Shown: piece by piece, positions 10,068 through 21,103 of the stretch
Layout: each line of letters opens with the position of its first letter
Position numbering within the stretch: the stretch's first letter is position 1
DNA from: Meira nashicola
Lineage: Eukaryota > Basidiomycota > Exobasidiomycetes > Exobasidiales > Brachybasidiaceae
Direction: 5' to 3'
Length of the DNA: 64,000 nt
Assembly (NCBI GenBank): GCA_001600355.1
Contig: BCJU01000003.1
Coordinates: 1,058,519 to 1,122,518 of the forward strand
Position numbers and translations under genes: made by a program
The notes under the pieces: model-generated
The model's database searches: none
The model's input: only the letters and a program-made list of their open reading frames with translations
What the model was told of the DNA's origin: nothing

Positions 10068-11543
10068 ATGTCTACGTTCGATCTTGGATTGGCCAATAGG
10101 CTTCATGATGGCGCTGGCGCTGGTCGTTCAGAATTATCGGTAAAGAGGAGCAAGCCACGTTCTCAGCCGACAAGTCAAGAAGTAATAGTGCCAGAGCATG
10201 ATGAAATCCAACTACATGATCTCAATCAAACTGAAAATGTAGAAGAGGAATCATCTTCAAGACTTGTAGATCCTGTCACAAGTGAAGGAGGATTATGGGG
10301 TTGGATAGTTGTAGCAGGTAGTACGACAATATTCTTTGTTGTTTTAGGACTCGTTTATAGTTTTGGAGTTTTGCAATCAGAATTACTTCGAAGAAATTAT
10401 GCATCTTCTTCTACTCTAGGTTGGGTATCAAGTACAACTGTTGTTTTTATGCCTCTTTTGGCTATTCCGGCAACTGCTGCTGTTAAAGTTACATCAAATC
10501 GAACGATTGCTTTATTGGGTGGATTATGTACAGGTTTTGGTTATCTAGCAACCTCTTTCACGTTTGATAAACCTGTCGTTTATCTATTTTTAGCACAAAG
10601 TTTATTTGGCATTGGTTATTCTCTCACCTTTTGGAGTTGTAATAGTTTAGCAAGTCAATATTTCGTTCGTAAACGTGGATTGGCAGTAGGAATCGTATAC
10701 GCCGGTTCAGGTGTTGGAGGGGCTGTGTTCTCAATCATCCTTTCTCGTTTGATCACAATCGTGGGTTTGGAAGTGGCAGTACGGATTTATGGTGGTATCG
10801 CTTTAGGTTTATTAATTCCAGCAAGCTTTACTCTTCGTTCAAATAAAGAAGTACCTGTTGCTTCTTTTCAATTAGCTTACTTGAAAGATTTTAACTTTAT
10901 CTTATTAATTGCTGCAACTGCATTGATCACTTTTAGCCTTTTCGTTCCGGCTTTCTTCTTACCTTCTTATGCAGTTGCAGCTGGGATGTCTGCAGAAACG
11001 GGAGCTTGGCTCGTTGCTGGTTTTAATTTAGCTTCTGCCGTTGGACGTATATTTTTCGGTTTTCTAGCAGATGGAAGGATGGGTCCATTAACAAGTTTAT
11101 GTTTAGCAATGTTTTTAATGGCAATCTCAATTTTATCGATTTGGATGGCTTCAGGTGCACTTTTACCACCTTTAATTTGCTTTTTATTGATTAATGGAGC
11201 GGCAAGTGGTGCTTTGCTAAGCCTTCAAGCTCCCGTACTTTCTTCTTTATATGGTGTTTCGGCATTGTCAGTAACTATTGCAATGGCAACTATGTCAAGA
11301 AGTTTTGGAGCTGCTTTAGGTCCTGCAATTGCAGGTTATCTGTTAGATATTTCAAGTGGAGGTCAAAAAGCAGCAGAAGAAGCAAGAAAAGCAGCAGAAA
11401 TGTTTGGTCATGGAGCAGGATTAGGTACGAAACCTTACTTATTACCATTAGGGGTAATGGGAGCAATTAGCATGATCGCAGCAATATGTTTATCCGTATT
11501 ACGATGGCGATTGGCCGGTTTAGACTTAAAGAAGAGAGTTTGA
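10068..11543 (+). CDS. MFS transporter, monocarboxylate-transporter-like (MCT/SLC16 type)
   Basis: 491 residues from the ATG at 10068; the open frame extends upstream only from a GTG. A 70-residue hydrophilic cytosolic N-terminus is followed by a segment opening EGGLWGWIVVAG, matching the MCT family signature at the start of TM1. About twelve hydrophobic segments follow, split six and six around a short central loop (about residues 255-275). TM4-5 carries the small-residue-rich GSGVGGAVFS. The family moves monocarboxylates or related solutes, usually with protons; many fungal members have unknown substrates, and none can be named here. It converges with the kinase gene about 200 bp away. Confidence 0.9.
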   Translation: MSTFDLGLANRLHDGAGAGRSELSVKRSKPRSQPTSQEVIVPEHDEIQLHDLNQTENVEEESSSRLVDPVTSEGGLWGWIVVAGSTTIFFVVLGLVYSFGVLQSELLRRNYASSSTLGWVSSTTVVFMPLLAIPATAAVKVTSNRTIALLGGLCTGFGYLATSFTFDKPVVYLFLAQSLFGIGYSLTFWSCNSLASQYFVRKRGLAVGIVYAGSGVGGAVFSIILSRLITIVGLEVAVRIYGGIALGLLIPASFTLRSNKEVPVASFQLAYLKDFNFILLIAATALITFSLFVPAFFLPSYAVAAGMSAETGAWLVAGFNLASAVGRIFFGFLADGRMGPLTSLCLAMFLMAISILSIWMASGALLPPLICFLLINGAASGALLSLQAPVLSSLYGVSALSVTIAMATMSRSFGAALGPAIAGYLLDISSGGQKAAEEARKAAEMFGHGAGLGTKPYLLPLGVMGAISMIAAICLSVLRWRLAGLDLKKRV

Positions 11544-11744
11544 TCTGTATCATAAAATAAATATTTCGATTTTAATGCGAAAAAAGAAAGCTAGGTATAT
11601 TATAGCGACTGTATCGTAAACAAAGTGCAACAAAAGATAGTGGTATACTTGAAAAGAAAAGAAGCATTACGGATAAAAGAAGAACACAAGACATCCAAGA
11701 CAATATGTGAACGTGCGAATAAAAATACAATTTGCTAGCACCTA

Positions 11745-13368
11745 TCATTCATCCTCTTCCTCTTCTTCAATCGTTACAGGTCCTTTGAATGTCGGTGCAG
11801 CTGATCGAACACGAGAAGCGGTATTGTTTAAAGAAGCAGTTGCAATATTGTTATCTTTATTTGCTTCATTAGTTGCCGTAACAGATGATGTATTTGTAGT
11901 AGTACTTGGATTGACAGTATTGTTTGCATTTGTGCTCATCAAACTTATCGGTCTTCTGATCGGTGAAGAGGAAGAAAGTGAATCTTTTGCATTCGAATCA
12001 GGTGTTGAGATTGCACTTGTTCCATTTTCAATCTCTTTGCTTTCTTCGTTACTCGACATTATCCATGTTCGAGGCATCGTCTCACGTCCTAAACTTGGAG
12101 GTTGGAATATGTTTCTCACACCTGCATATCTACCAGAGCTCAACAAAGTGTTTGGCATACCTTCGGTGCGTTTAGAAATTGGTGTACTGGGCTGTTGAGA
12201 ATATGAACTTATGCTAGACATAGATAAGTCAGGAACCCAAGAGCTAGAAGCTAATTGTCCAAGACCTCCTGCATACGTTGGCTCATCATCTTCATCTTCC
12301 CAATCATCGTCAGATTCACGATTTGCAAATACATCTCGTAAAGCTGGCTTGGTAGAGTGTATTTTTCCGTTTTGCTGATTCTCCTCTGCATTGACTGAAT
12401 TAATTTCATCAGATTTCTTTTCATCATTTGATGATTGTTGATCAACTGGTCCAACCCAAGACGGAGGCGGTTTACCCCAACTTCTTCGCCAGGTACCAAA
12501 AGCGGTCGGAGGTTGAAATCCATGATAAAATAAACGTCCTTGAGCAATATTATGAGAGCTTTGTCCTTGATCACGATCATCATATTGATGCAATGAGGGA
12601 TTTGCAGATGGAGGTTTGTAAGGCGTACGTGATCGATGTGCAACAAAGACAGATTGATGACTTGCTCTGGGAGTATGCAAAGGTGAAGATCTGCCTACGT
12701 CAAAGTCAAGAGACCTTCGTGGAGTGATTGTATCCATCGAAACATCTTCTATTATAGAATTTCTATTCGGCGTAGAAGGTCTTGACCTACTCATTGAATC
12801 AGAACGAGCGTGATGTGGATAATGTCTATGACGACGAACGGTTGTGCCACCGTCTACGCTTGGTCTACGAGCATGTATGCCACGTAAACTTCCACTGTAA
12901 CCGCTGCCGTGTGATTGCATACGTGCAAATGAATTGGAACTGCCAGTCGATCCGCTCTTTGCATGCAAAGAAGCAAGAGGCCTATTATGAGATTGTGCAC
13001 TAGAAGGTCGGCTTTGACGAATCGGAAGTAAGAAATCTTCCACTCCCGGTCCAACGGTTGTAGGGGTTATACTTCCAGCGCTTGGCCTGCGTGGGTTCAA
13101 CGGTCTCTGAGTGATTGTTGCATATTGTACACTACCTGATGAACTACGGCGACTTATAGAACCACGTTGACTTAATCGCGGAGAGCGTGCAATACTTGTC
13201 GTTGTTGGATAAGCAACAGGAGGCTGTCTTCGTAAACTTCCGTTTCTCACCATAGCCGGACTTGCTGGCCTCAAGCCTTGTGTAGACGAAAGACGTTTAA
13301 CATTGACAGGTGAATGCATTTGTCGTTGCGAACCAGATGCTGAAAATTTTGTTTGTAGTTGCAACTGC

Positions 13369-13401
<33 letters not shown>

Positions 13402-16181
13402 CGCTTCTTCTTCTTTTTCGTAGTCCCTACGCGAGTGCTGCTACCATTGCCACTTTTATCATCTGTTCCGAGCCAATTTCTAACAGTATGCAAAAATGAT
13501 GATTTCGTACTTTTACTCTTCGTTGTTGAACTATCATTGGTGCCATCAGCGTGAGAATTGGATGAGATTGTAGAAAATGTTTCAAACGATTTTGTTGCTT
13601 TCAAATCACTCTTATCGGTCAAATTTTCAGCTTTTCCTTTGCCTTTTCGCATTGGCGATCCTCCTGGAGAGCCTTGATCACGCCTTTCTTCGCGTGATTC
13701 GGTGCGCTTGTTTTCACTCTTTGTATGAGATGAAACAGAAGCAGTCGGATCTGGTCGTAAAGGTGATTTAACATCCTTTTTCTTATCACCTTTTGGCGTT
13801 GATGCAGGACTAGGCGAATTTCTCTCTGACTTTTTGGAAAAGAAACCTGGCATGACTGGACTCTTTGAACGTTCTTCGATCGAAATTTGTTCATTTCCAA
13901 TCATGATAGAAGATTCACCATTTTCATTTCTCATTTCCTTGTCTTTGCCTGCCAAAACTTGTGTTAGTCTTGCACTGAATGAGCTTGCTCGATTACGCTG
14001 TGGCGATGGTCGTGGCTGTCTTGAAGCCATATTGGTATATTGACTTACTACAGGGCCATGTGTTATATCAGAAAGAGGGCCTTCGGATATCACATTGCTC
14101 GAATCCCGTTGAGGAATGTCAAATACTTTTATAATATCTGCTTCAGGATTTGACGATCCCAGTGGCAAAACTTGCCCACTTGTCGGTTTCACTGCTGTTG
14201 GTCGAACAAGATCACGAGGTGGTACAAGAGGAGATGTCTTTGCAGCTGTATACTTTTCTGTACTTCGATAATCTGATACGTTGGAATCATTTCGTTGTCT
14301 TCCGTGTTCATTTCCTGGTGCAGGATTTGGTGCAGAGGTTGGAGCATGTGCTAATGTGTAGGTAGACATATAAGGTGATAATCCTTGATCGTGTTCTTGT
14401 TGTAGCTTTTCTTCTGCTTTCTTTTTCAAAATCCACCACATCGCTCCACTTGCATCACAAGCTTCATTCACCACACTATGAACAATTTGTCCAACATCCA
14501 TACCTAACCCGCTCAATTGATGTAGCAAATTTTGCTCTAAAACGGTTGAGAAAATTGCAGGCGTAGAAAGCTCCAACAAGGCAATATAATCCACCGGTTT
14601 AAGGTCTAGACTGGGAGGGTGATGATCTGATAAACCTCCTGAAGATCTTCTTTTTGTACGTGATGGAGTACGATGATGACCTCCTCGAGATGAACTTTGA
14701 GATGGTCTTTTCTCTAATGGAGAGGAGAATGCCATCATTGGAGTAAATGCATCTTCTGTAGTAATGCCTCCCGCCTCACTACTTTCAGAATGTGTTGGCA
14801 AAGGAGCTGAATTAGATTTAGATGAAGTGCCAGTAGCAATGCGTGAAGCATCACTACTAGCAGAAGCTTGTCGTTTGATCGTAGTTTGTGATTCATTCCT
14901 GTGCTTTAAGGACAAAGGTGCCGAAGTAGGCTTTAATTCTTCAGCTAATCTCATTGCTACTTTAGCTTCTTCGTCACCTCCGTCGCTTGTTGGACTTGTG
15001 GTCTGGGTATGATTGGACTGTTTATCACTCGATTCACTGTCACTCTTACTTTGAGCGGAAAAGAAACTGGTGTCCGATAAACCTGAAGAAGATACTTTGT
15101 GCATTCGATCTTCTGCCTCTTTCGCTTTATCTTCTTCTATTTCACCTGGAGATGTTGCAAGCATGCCAGATTTTGCTGTTAAGAAACGACTATCTGAAGC
15201 GGATGACTCTGCAACGCTCTCCAAAGGTTGAACATCGTGTACGTCTTCATTGACAGTCTCCATTTGCATTGGAGCCATAATTTTGGTGAACCAAGGATGT
15301 CGTAAAATATCGTTGATCGTCGGTCTAGCAGTAGAATCTTGCTGTAAAATCTTTGTGATAAGATCTAAACATTCTTCTGATAGAACATCTGGTAATTCAA
15401 AATCTCCTTTGAGAATTTTATCCTTCATAACACTATCATCATCGTCATCGAATGGCAAAGCACCGCAAACCAGAGCGTAAAGGATGATACCAAGCGACCA
15501 TACATCGACTTCCTCCCCTGTATATCGTCTACCTGCCAACATTTCTGGTGCTGCATAACCAGTTGTACCACAGAAAGTTTCCATCAATTTCTTGCCTTCA
15601 AATTCTCTTGTAAATCCAAAATCTCCCAATTTGACATTACACCTCTCATCCAATAAAACATTTTCCAACTTTAAATCTCGATGAACGATTCCACGATCAT
15701 GTATATAAGCAACCGCCATACACAGCTGACCAAAGATTCGCCTTGCTTCGGGCTCTGGCATTGTGCCACGCTCGACAAGATAATCGTACAATTCTCCACC
15801 TGCGCATAATTCAGTCACCATCCAAATGTAAGATTCAGAAGCCAAAACTTCATAAAGTTGCATAATATTCGGATGATGTAATCTTCGATGATGGTGTATC
15901 TCTCTTGTTAAAGTTGAACTATGTGCTTTTGGCACTTGTTTGATTGCCACACGTACTCCAGTTAATCTATGCGTGCCCAAGCGAACTTTTCCATACGTTC
16001 CTTCTCCGATCGGTCTACCAAGAGTATATGTACCGATTGAACGTAATTTTCCCGAAGTTAACTCTTTTCCCAATTCAGCGTATGCTGCTGATAGAGCGGA
16101 CTTTTTATTAATCACCGATCCAGCTCCGGATATATTTTGTGTTCCTCCCCATTCCCTTTTCTTTCGTGTATTATGACTCAT
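11745..16181 (-). CDS. Serine/threonine kinase of the CAMK/CAMKL group, Kin4-like
   Basis: 1478 residues with the kinase domain at about 52-302. The glycine loop is GEGTYGKV, the ATP-binding Lys is in VAIK near residue 81, the catalytic loop is HRDLKLEN, DFG appears in LGDFGFTRE, and the activation segment ends in GYAAPEMLAG. The kinase is intact. Near residues 530-600 a short helical block (LSGLGMDVGQIVHSVVNEAC) looks conserved. Most of the rest is Ser/Pro/Arg-rich and disordered, with a 12-glutamine run. The protein ends in an acidic tail (VTIEEEEEDE). Kin4-type kinases act in the spindle-position checkpoint in yeast; the exact subfamily (Kin4, Ppk or Nim1-like) is inferred. ATG start; no intron evident. 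Confidence 0.88.
13365..13400 (-). repeat. In-frame CAA/CAG microsatellite encoding 12 glutamines
   Basis: Inside the kinase gene twelve consecutive Gln codons (ten CAA and two CAG on the minus strand) follow a lysine-rich run and precede a Leu-Gln-Leu-Gln tail. A near-pure CAA tract is prone to length change by slippage without breaking the frame. Confidence 0.95.
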
Positions 16182-16853
16182 GATGCAATCAATGTGTTTC
16201 GTAGATTGTTGTTGATTTAAAAATAGTTAAGTGTGTCGGATTTTGGATCCTATTTTGTTATATTAAGCGGTGCAGATCATCGCAGCGAAAGCTTGATCAA
16301 ATCGAATATGGATGTACGGACCACAAGTTCAAGTGCGAGTTGGTGATGATGAGCTCAGTCCTCTGAATGAATAGTTCGATCGAGTGATCTGATGAGGTCA
16401 AAGCGTTTTTCGAAATGTTGTGTATGCTCGCGTGCCTATGTCCAAAAGATGTTTGAATCAACATCCGCTTTATTTTGCGAATCGGATCGAGTGTATGCTG
16501 TACATAAAGTCGAGGTGAATTTTACTAGAAATATTTGCAAAACAATCGCATCCTTCTTCTACAAACTCCAAAATGTTGATATGGATGAGTGTAAGTTATG
16601 TATATTCAAGTTGACCACAATGAATGCATTCTATGCAACGATTGCTTCTTTGCATACAGTGCCCCTCCGGCCAACAAATGTTGTAGCCCAACGCCTTTCA
16701 CCGGCGCTGCGCTGACGGCTAAGAAATGCCTTATCACGATACGCGCCTCAATTCATGCGTATACAAGAAAGGCATAAGAGCCTTAAAGATAAAAATTACG
16801 ATTATGCCATCAACAATAAGCTATGCTACAATGCTACAATCTGCTCAAGAATT
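16182..16853. other. 672 bp intergenic region upstream of the kinase gene
   Basis: This region separates two minus-strand genes: the 3' end of the Wss1-type gene and the 5' end of the kinase gene. It contains a 107-codon plus-strand frame (16392-16715) with no recognisable domain and irregular composition, which I do not accept as a gene. No RNA gene or repeat was seen. It presumably holds the kinase promoter. Confidence 0.4.
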
Positions 16854-18396
16854 TTATGTGCCCAATATAGAGGAACCTCTTGACGTATCACAAGCCGCAC
16901 ATTGACGGGCTTGGAATGTGTTTTCTAAAGTACATACAAGGCAAGCTGTTGGAAGGAAAAGATTTGTTAATAACGAATTTCATGGTAAATCGATGAACAC
17001 ACTTACTCCAGATTGGAAGAGAGCCACTTCTCTGATTTGCCCCTAGAATGCCATTGCCTTGACGCTTAGTGATTCTACTGATCTGATCTGAGGTTGCATT
17101 GATTTCGGTTTTAGGTTGTTTCGCTGGTCTTTCTTCCAGCAATACAACATCGTCGTCATCATCTTCGTCTTTAACGGTAATAGTCTTTGTATATTTAATT
17201 CCTCCTTTCCTTTGAGACTCTAATTCTGTACCGCTTTCTTCCAGTAAACGGTGCCATTCATCCTCATCCTGTCCTTCTTGACGATCGCGAAAACGTTGCA
17301 TTCGCCTCCTGCGCTGTTCGGAAGTCTCTTCGAATCCTTGTGTGAATGGTTGATCTGATTCGGGAAGATCGTTGCCTACATGATTTGTATCATCACCTTC
17401 CTCTTCACTTTCAGTTTCACTCTCTGATTCAGAGATATCATACTCTTCTTCCTTTGTTTCCTTTCGTTGAAAAATTCCATCAAGAGGGCCTTTCTTATCA
17501 TTGGAAATCGGCTTTTGTTCAGCTTTGACAGTTTCAGTTAATTCAGGTTTCACTTTTACAGCAGCAAATCTAGCTAGAGCAGCACTAGCTCTCTTTTCTC
17601 TTGCATCCTTACTTTGTGTGCGTTTTCTAAAAGTACTATTCGTATCTTGTTTGTAAGATACATCTTTTGCAGAAGCTGTAGGTATCCAATCACGACCATC
17701 AACTCTATTTCCACTGCCACTTGCAACATTTAATTCTATCCTTCGATTTCCTCCTTTAGTATTTGGTGCAGTTTGAGCACCAGTATGTAATGATGGTCCT
17801 TGAAATTTTCTCTTCTTGTTTCCTAAGCCTGACCTTCTTCTACGTCCTCCGCCGCCACCTCTCAAACGTTTTTTGTTAAATGCACCTCCACAAACATGTT
17901 CAGGCAAATCTTCTTGACCTTGTCGCATACCCAATCCAGAAACAAATCCACCGCCTTCTAATTGTCTTCCAGCAGACCACAATCCATCTCCAAAATAGCC
18001 TTGTCTCTGCTTTTCTAGTGCAAGCTCTTTCAATTGACGAGTTAAAGCACCATGTAATTTTGGAATATGATTCATATGTCTTATATGCGCCAATTCATGA
18101 CAAAAAACAAATAAAACATATTGTAAAGGTATCCAATTTCCATTTGAAGAAGTTAAGACTAGCTCTACTACTTCTCCGTTATTCCAACATCTTCCTGCAA
18201 ATTCACGATTCCATTCATATTCCTCTAATGAATTAATATGAAATCCTTCTTTTTGCATTAAAGGTTTTACCATTGCAGATAATTGTTGTAATCTACGTAA
18301 TGCTTCATCATGTCTTGCACCTGGTAAAGCAGTTACGAAGTTAATGAACGGATTTCTACTTGTGTCTTTGTCATTAAGACGAAGATGGACGGGCAT
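16854..18396 (-). CDS. WSS1: Wss1-type WLM metalloprotease with SIM and RanBP2 zinc finger (two exons)
   Basis: Exon 1 is 17007-18396 and exon 2 is 16854-16945, joined across a 61 nt intron; the product is 493 residues. The WLM protease domain covers about residues 1-170. The zinc/catalytic motif is complete: HELAH at 100-104 with a third His at 110 (HExxHxxxxxH). A disordered basic and then acidic middle follows. Near residue 415 an aspartate run leads into VVLLEE, a good SUMO-interacting motif. Splicing creates a C-terminal finger with W463 and Cys 465, 468, 479 and 482 (WTCLVCTLEN, QCAAC). Wss1/Spartan-type proteases digest DNA-protein crosslinks and SUMO-linked conjugates. The start is the first ATG (MPVHLRLND); the open frame only begins upstream at a TTG. 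It diverges from Pin1 over 276 bp. Confidence 0.9.
16946..17006 (-). other. Intron in the Wss1-type gene (61 nt)
   Basis: On the minus strand the donor is GTAAGTG and the acceptor is a pyrimidine-rich CCTTCCAACAG. Reading through it gives a meaningless tail ending soon after, whereas removing it yields a textbook W-x-C-x2-C-x10-C-x2-C zinc finger followed by a stop. The phase is 1: the A of a Thr codon precedes and CT follows. Confidence 0.92.
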
Positions 18397-18672
18397 AGCT
18401 ATCAAACAGGTCGATCATGATTTTCGTGGAAGTCGAGAAGGTACTTTAAGCTCCACTGAAAGTAACACAATTTTTTTTAACCAACGCGTAAGATCAACAC
18501 GATTTACTGGTAATTTTCTCAAATGGCCAGTGCGAGAGGCACGGAGCGGAAGGCTGTATGCTTTTAACAAACCATCAACGCCTCTCCTTTGTACTCGTTA
18601 CTGCCATCAACCCAATAAATTTACGCCAACACTCTCACACGAGCATTCTTTATTTAGTCACTCTCATCAATC
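18397..18672. promoter_or_regulatory. Divergent promoter between Wss1-type and Pin1 genes
   Basis: 276 bp lie between the two start codons. It contains an ACGCGT hexamer at 18484-18489, the core of the MBF/MCB cell-cycle box known from yeasts, and a T-run near 18472. The sharing of regulation is inferred from the head-to-head layout. Confidence 0.4.
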
Positions 18673-19262
18673 ATGTCTTCTTGGGAAATTCGGTTCTCTA
18701 AATCACGTCAATTGCCGTATTTTTATGATTCGGCAAGTGGTGCATCAACATGGGAAAGACCTGAAGGTGTTTCAGAAGAGCAAATTACATCTTTACCTGG
18801 TGCTCATTATTTGCAACAAAATGCAAATGGTAGTGGAAATGGTAACGTTCCAGAAGGACAAGTAAGAGCAAGTCACTTATTGGTAAAACATCGTGATAGT
18901 AGAAGACCTAGTAGTTGGAAAGAGGTAAGTTTGATAACAACATCCTTTGTTAATTATAGCATCACTAACTCCACTTTCCAATCCGACAGAAAAATATCAC
19001 AAGATCTGTTGAAGAAGCAGAAAGTATTTTACGTGAACATGCAAAGACTCTCGGATCTAAGCCTACTCCAGATCAATTTGGTCAATTGGCAAAGACTCAT
19101 TCCGATTGTTCTTCGGCAGCTAAAGGAGGTGACTTAGGCTTCTTTGGTCGTGGTCAAATGCAGAAACCTTTTGAAGATGCAACGTATGGCCTTCAAGTTG
19201 GAGAAATGAGTGACGTCATCAAGTCTGATTCAGGATTACACTTGATTCTACGAACAGCTTAA
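18673..19262 (+). CDS. ESS1: Pin1/Ess1 peptidyl-prolyl cis-trans isomerase (two exons)
   Basis: Exons 18673-18924 and 18990-19262 give 174 residues. The WW domain is at about 3-38 (WEIRFSKSRQLPYFYD to TWERPEG, both Trp present). A linker rich in Asn/Gly is followed by the parvulin domain from about 65 to the end: ASHLLVKH, a basic RDSRRP phosphate-binding loop, catalytic Cys124 in HSDCSSAAKGGDLGFFG, and a closing GLHLILRTA. All key residues are present. Human Pin1 is 163 residues, and the extra length is in the linker. Ess1/Pin1 isomerises pSer/pThr-Pro bonds, notably in the RNA polymerase II C-terminal domain. It converges with the Isc1 gene 95 bp away. Confidence 0.97.
18925..18989 (+). other. 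Intron in the Pin1/Ess1 gene (65 nt)
   Basis: The donor is GTAAGTTTG, a CTAAC branch site lies at about 18965, and the acceptor is CCGACAG. Splicing joins SSWKE to KNITRSVEEA in phase 0 and restores the parvulin fold; read-through would lose the catalytic half of the domain. Confidence 0.95.
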
Positions 19263-19357
19263 AAAATCATTTCAATGAAATCAAATTGAATGGATTATAA
19301 TAAATTCTCTCAAAAAATGTATAAACAAATATGATACAAAAATTCGAAAAGGCTCGC

Positions 19358-20908
19358 CTAATCAACGTTGACCAACCTTTGGCTACTCTCAGCAGACCTC
19401 CTCGAATTCTTCGAGGAAGTTGAAGGGAGTGTTATTTTGGAAGCCTGTGGAGAACCTGTGAAAGAAGAATGTCTTCTTCTTTCTGCTACAAGATCCAATT
19501 CCATCGATTCCAAAAATGTTTTAAGAGTTCGTTTTTCCCATTCTCCCCAAATTAAAGCACTGTATAATGCAGTCGTACCGAGCCATGTAAATAATAAAGT
19601 GAAGAATGCCCAAATTGCTCCTAAACCAACACGACCCATCCTTGTGCTTCCGGCAAAGATGATACATGCAAATGCCAAAATGACAGAAGCAATAAAGGCG
19701 AATGTGTGATTTCTTTGTGTTTGACGAGAGGCTGCTAGAGCTGCTGATAGGGCAGATAAAGATGAAGTTAAAGTTTGTGATAGTCTTGACGAGCTTGCTC
19801 TTGCTGAATCTGGTGATAAAGGAGGTCTTCCGTTTGTAGTAATTTCATCGGAAGAGAGGATTTCAAAAGTTGCTTCCAGACCGAAATGATCGCTATAAGA
19901 ACATTGTTGTCCTTCGATTAGTTCTGTAAAATTCACCTTACATTCTGTGCATTGCAATTGTGATTTACTCTTATAATCAACGTCCGGTCCTCGATATAAG
20001 ATATAGTCTAACCTTTTGCCGGCTCCTTTCAAGGCTCTTTCGTCCAACTTTTTGCCTGCTGTCCATGTATTGAGAGGGCTATCACATGTAACGCCCAAAT
20101 CAGAAATGCTCAAACGAGGGTCAGGACGGAGCCTACTTGAACGTGGAAGTGAAATTGCATGAGGTGGTAATGAAGGATGAGTTTGTAAAAATGCATCGTT
20201 CAATTGTCCAACATCACGTAAAACGGCGATTGAAAGTGAAGGTGGTGTACTATTGAAATCGCCCAAACAAATTACATGATGTCCTTTTGCTGCACTATTA
20301 CGTGCATAATTTGCTAATTCGTATGCTTGAATCACTCTATGTGCTCTTCTAGATTCAGGTCCATCTTCCCCACCTGCCGCAACTGTATGCGTTACCCAAA
20401 AGTCAATCAATCCTAAACCATCGACATCAATAGTAGCACAACCTGCTGCTTTTGCTACAATCCAATCTCCATGATGAACCATTACGGGATGTCCATTAAG
20501 ACTGTAAGGATGTGTATGCGTTCCAACGATTGGAAATCTTGATAAAATTGCTAAACCCGATCCAAAAGCTCCAGTAAAAAAGAATTTACTATATGGAAAT
20601 TTAACACTACAACGATCTCTCAATTGACGCCAATCAGTTGATTCACACCAAATTTCTTGTAATGCAACTACGTCATAATCACTTGAAGCTAATCGAGCTG
20701 AAATTGCTGGAATTCGAACATTTCGAAGTTTACTAAAGAATGCTAAACCCCAAACATTCAAAGTGAGAACTCTTATTTGCTTTCTAGAAGATCCATCTGC
20801 AGGCGATGATCGTGCTGATTGCGAAGAAGATCCTTCTGTCATGATGTTGTTGAAGTTACCGAATGATGTAGATCGTCGGCAAGAAAGGAGAGATGTAAGT
20901 GGTGGCAT
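19358..20908 (-). CDS. ISC1: Isc1-type neutral sphingomyelinase / inositol phosphosphingolipid phospholipase C
   Basis: 516 residues from the ATG at 20908 (MPPLTSLLSC); the frame is open further up only from a TTG. The catalytic endonuclease/exonuclease/phosphatase fold spans about 45-345: LTLNVWGL, LQEIWCE with the metal-binding Glu, a P-loop-like GSGLAILSRFPIVG, GDFNSTP and the closing SDHFGLEATF with the catalytic Asp-His. Two C-terminal hydrophobic segments (about 415-435 and 445-465) match the membrane anchor of Isc1. Known reaction: hydrolysis of inositol phosphosphingolipids or sphingomyelin to ceramide, at ER and mitochondrial membranes in yeast. All active-site motifs are intact. Same strand as the next gene, 195 bp downstream of its stop. 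Confidence 0.93.
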   Translation of the reverse strand: MPPLTSLLSCRRSTSFGNFNNIMTEGSSSQSARSSPADGSSRKQIRVLTLNVWGLAFFSKLRNVRIPAISARLASSDYDVVALQEIWCESTDWRQLRDRCSVKFPYSKFFFTGAFGSGLAILSRFPIVGTHTHPYSLNGHPVMVHHGDWIVAKAAGCATIDVDGLGLIDFWVTHTVAAGGEDGPESRRAHRVIQAYELANYARNSAAKGHHVICLGDFNSTPPSLSIAVLRDVGQLNDAFLQTHPSLPPHAISLPRSSRLRPDPRLSISDLGVTCDSPLNTWTAGKKLDERALKGAGKRLDYILYRGPDVDYKSKSQLQCTECKVNFTELIEGQQCSYSDHFGLEATFEILSSDEITTNGRPPLSPDSARASSSRLSQTLTSSLSALSAALAASRQTQRNHTFAFIASVILAFACIIFAGSTRMGRVGLGAIWAFFTLLFTWLGTTALYSALIWGEWEKRTLKTFLESMELDLVAERRRHSSFTGSPQASKITLPSTSSKNSRRSAESSQRLVNVD

Positions 20909-21103
20909 GACGAGAAGATAAAAGGGTGTGCCCCGTGCGCGATCGACGGTTTGCAAGCGTAAAGCCGTTTAAACTCAAATTAATGGTTTTCCTAAAAACA
21001 ACTAGCAACTTAAAACATCTACGAGCAAGTTAATATACATTGATTCAGAATCAGTTGCACCTCTATCTTTGCTACAATACATCATAAATTTGAACATCAA
21101 CAC

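Noticed and set aside
16392..16715. 107-codon plus-strand frame upstream of the kinase
   Set aside because: Cysteine-rich but without a patterned finger; irregular composition; no family recognised.
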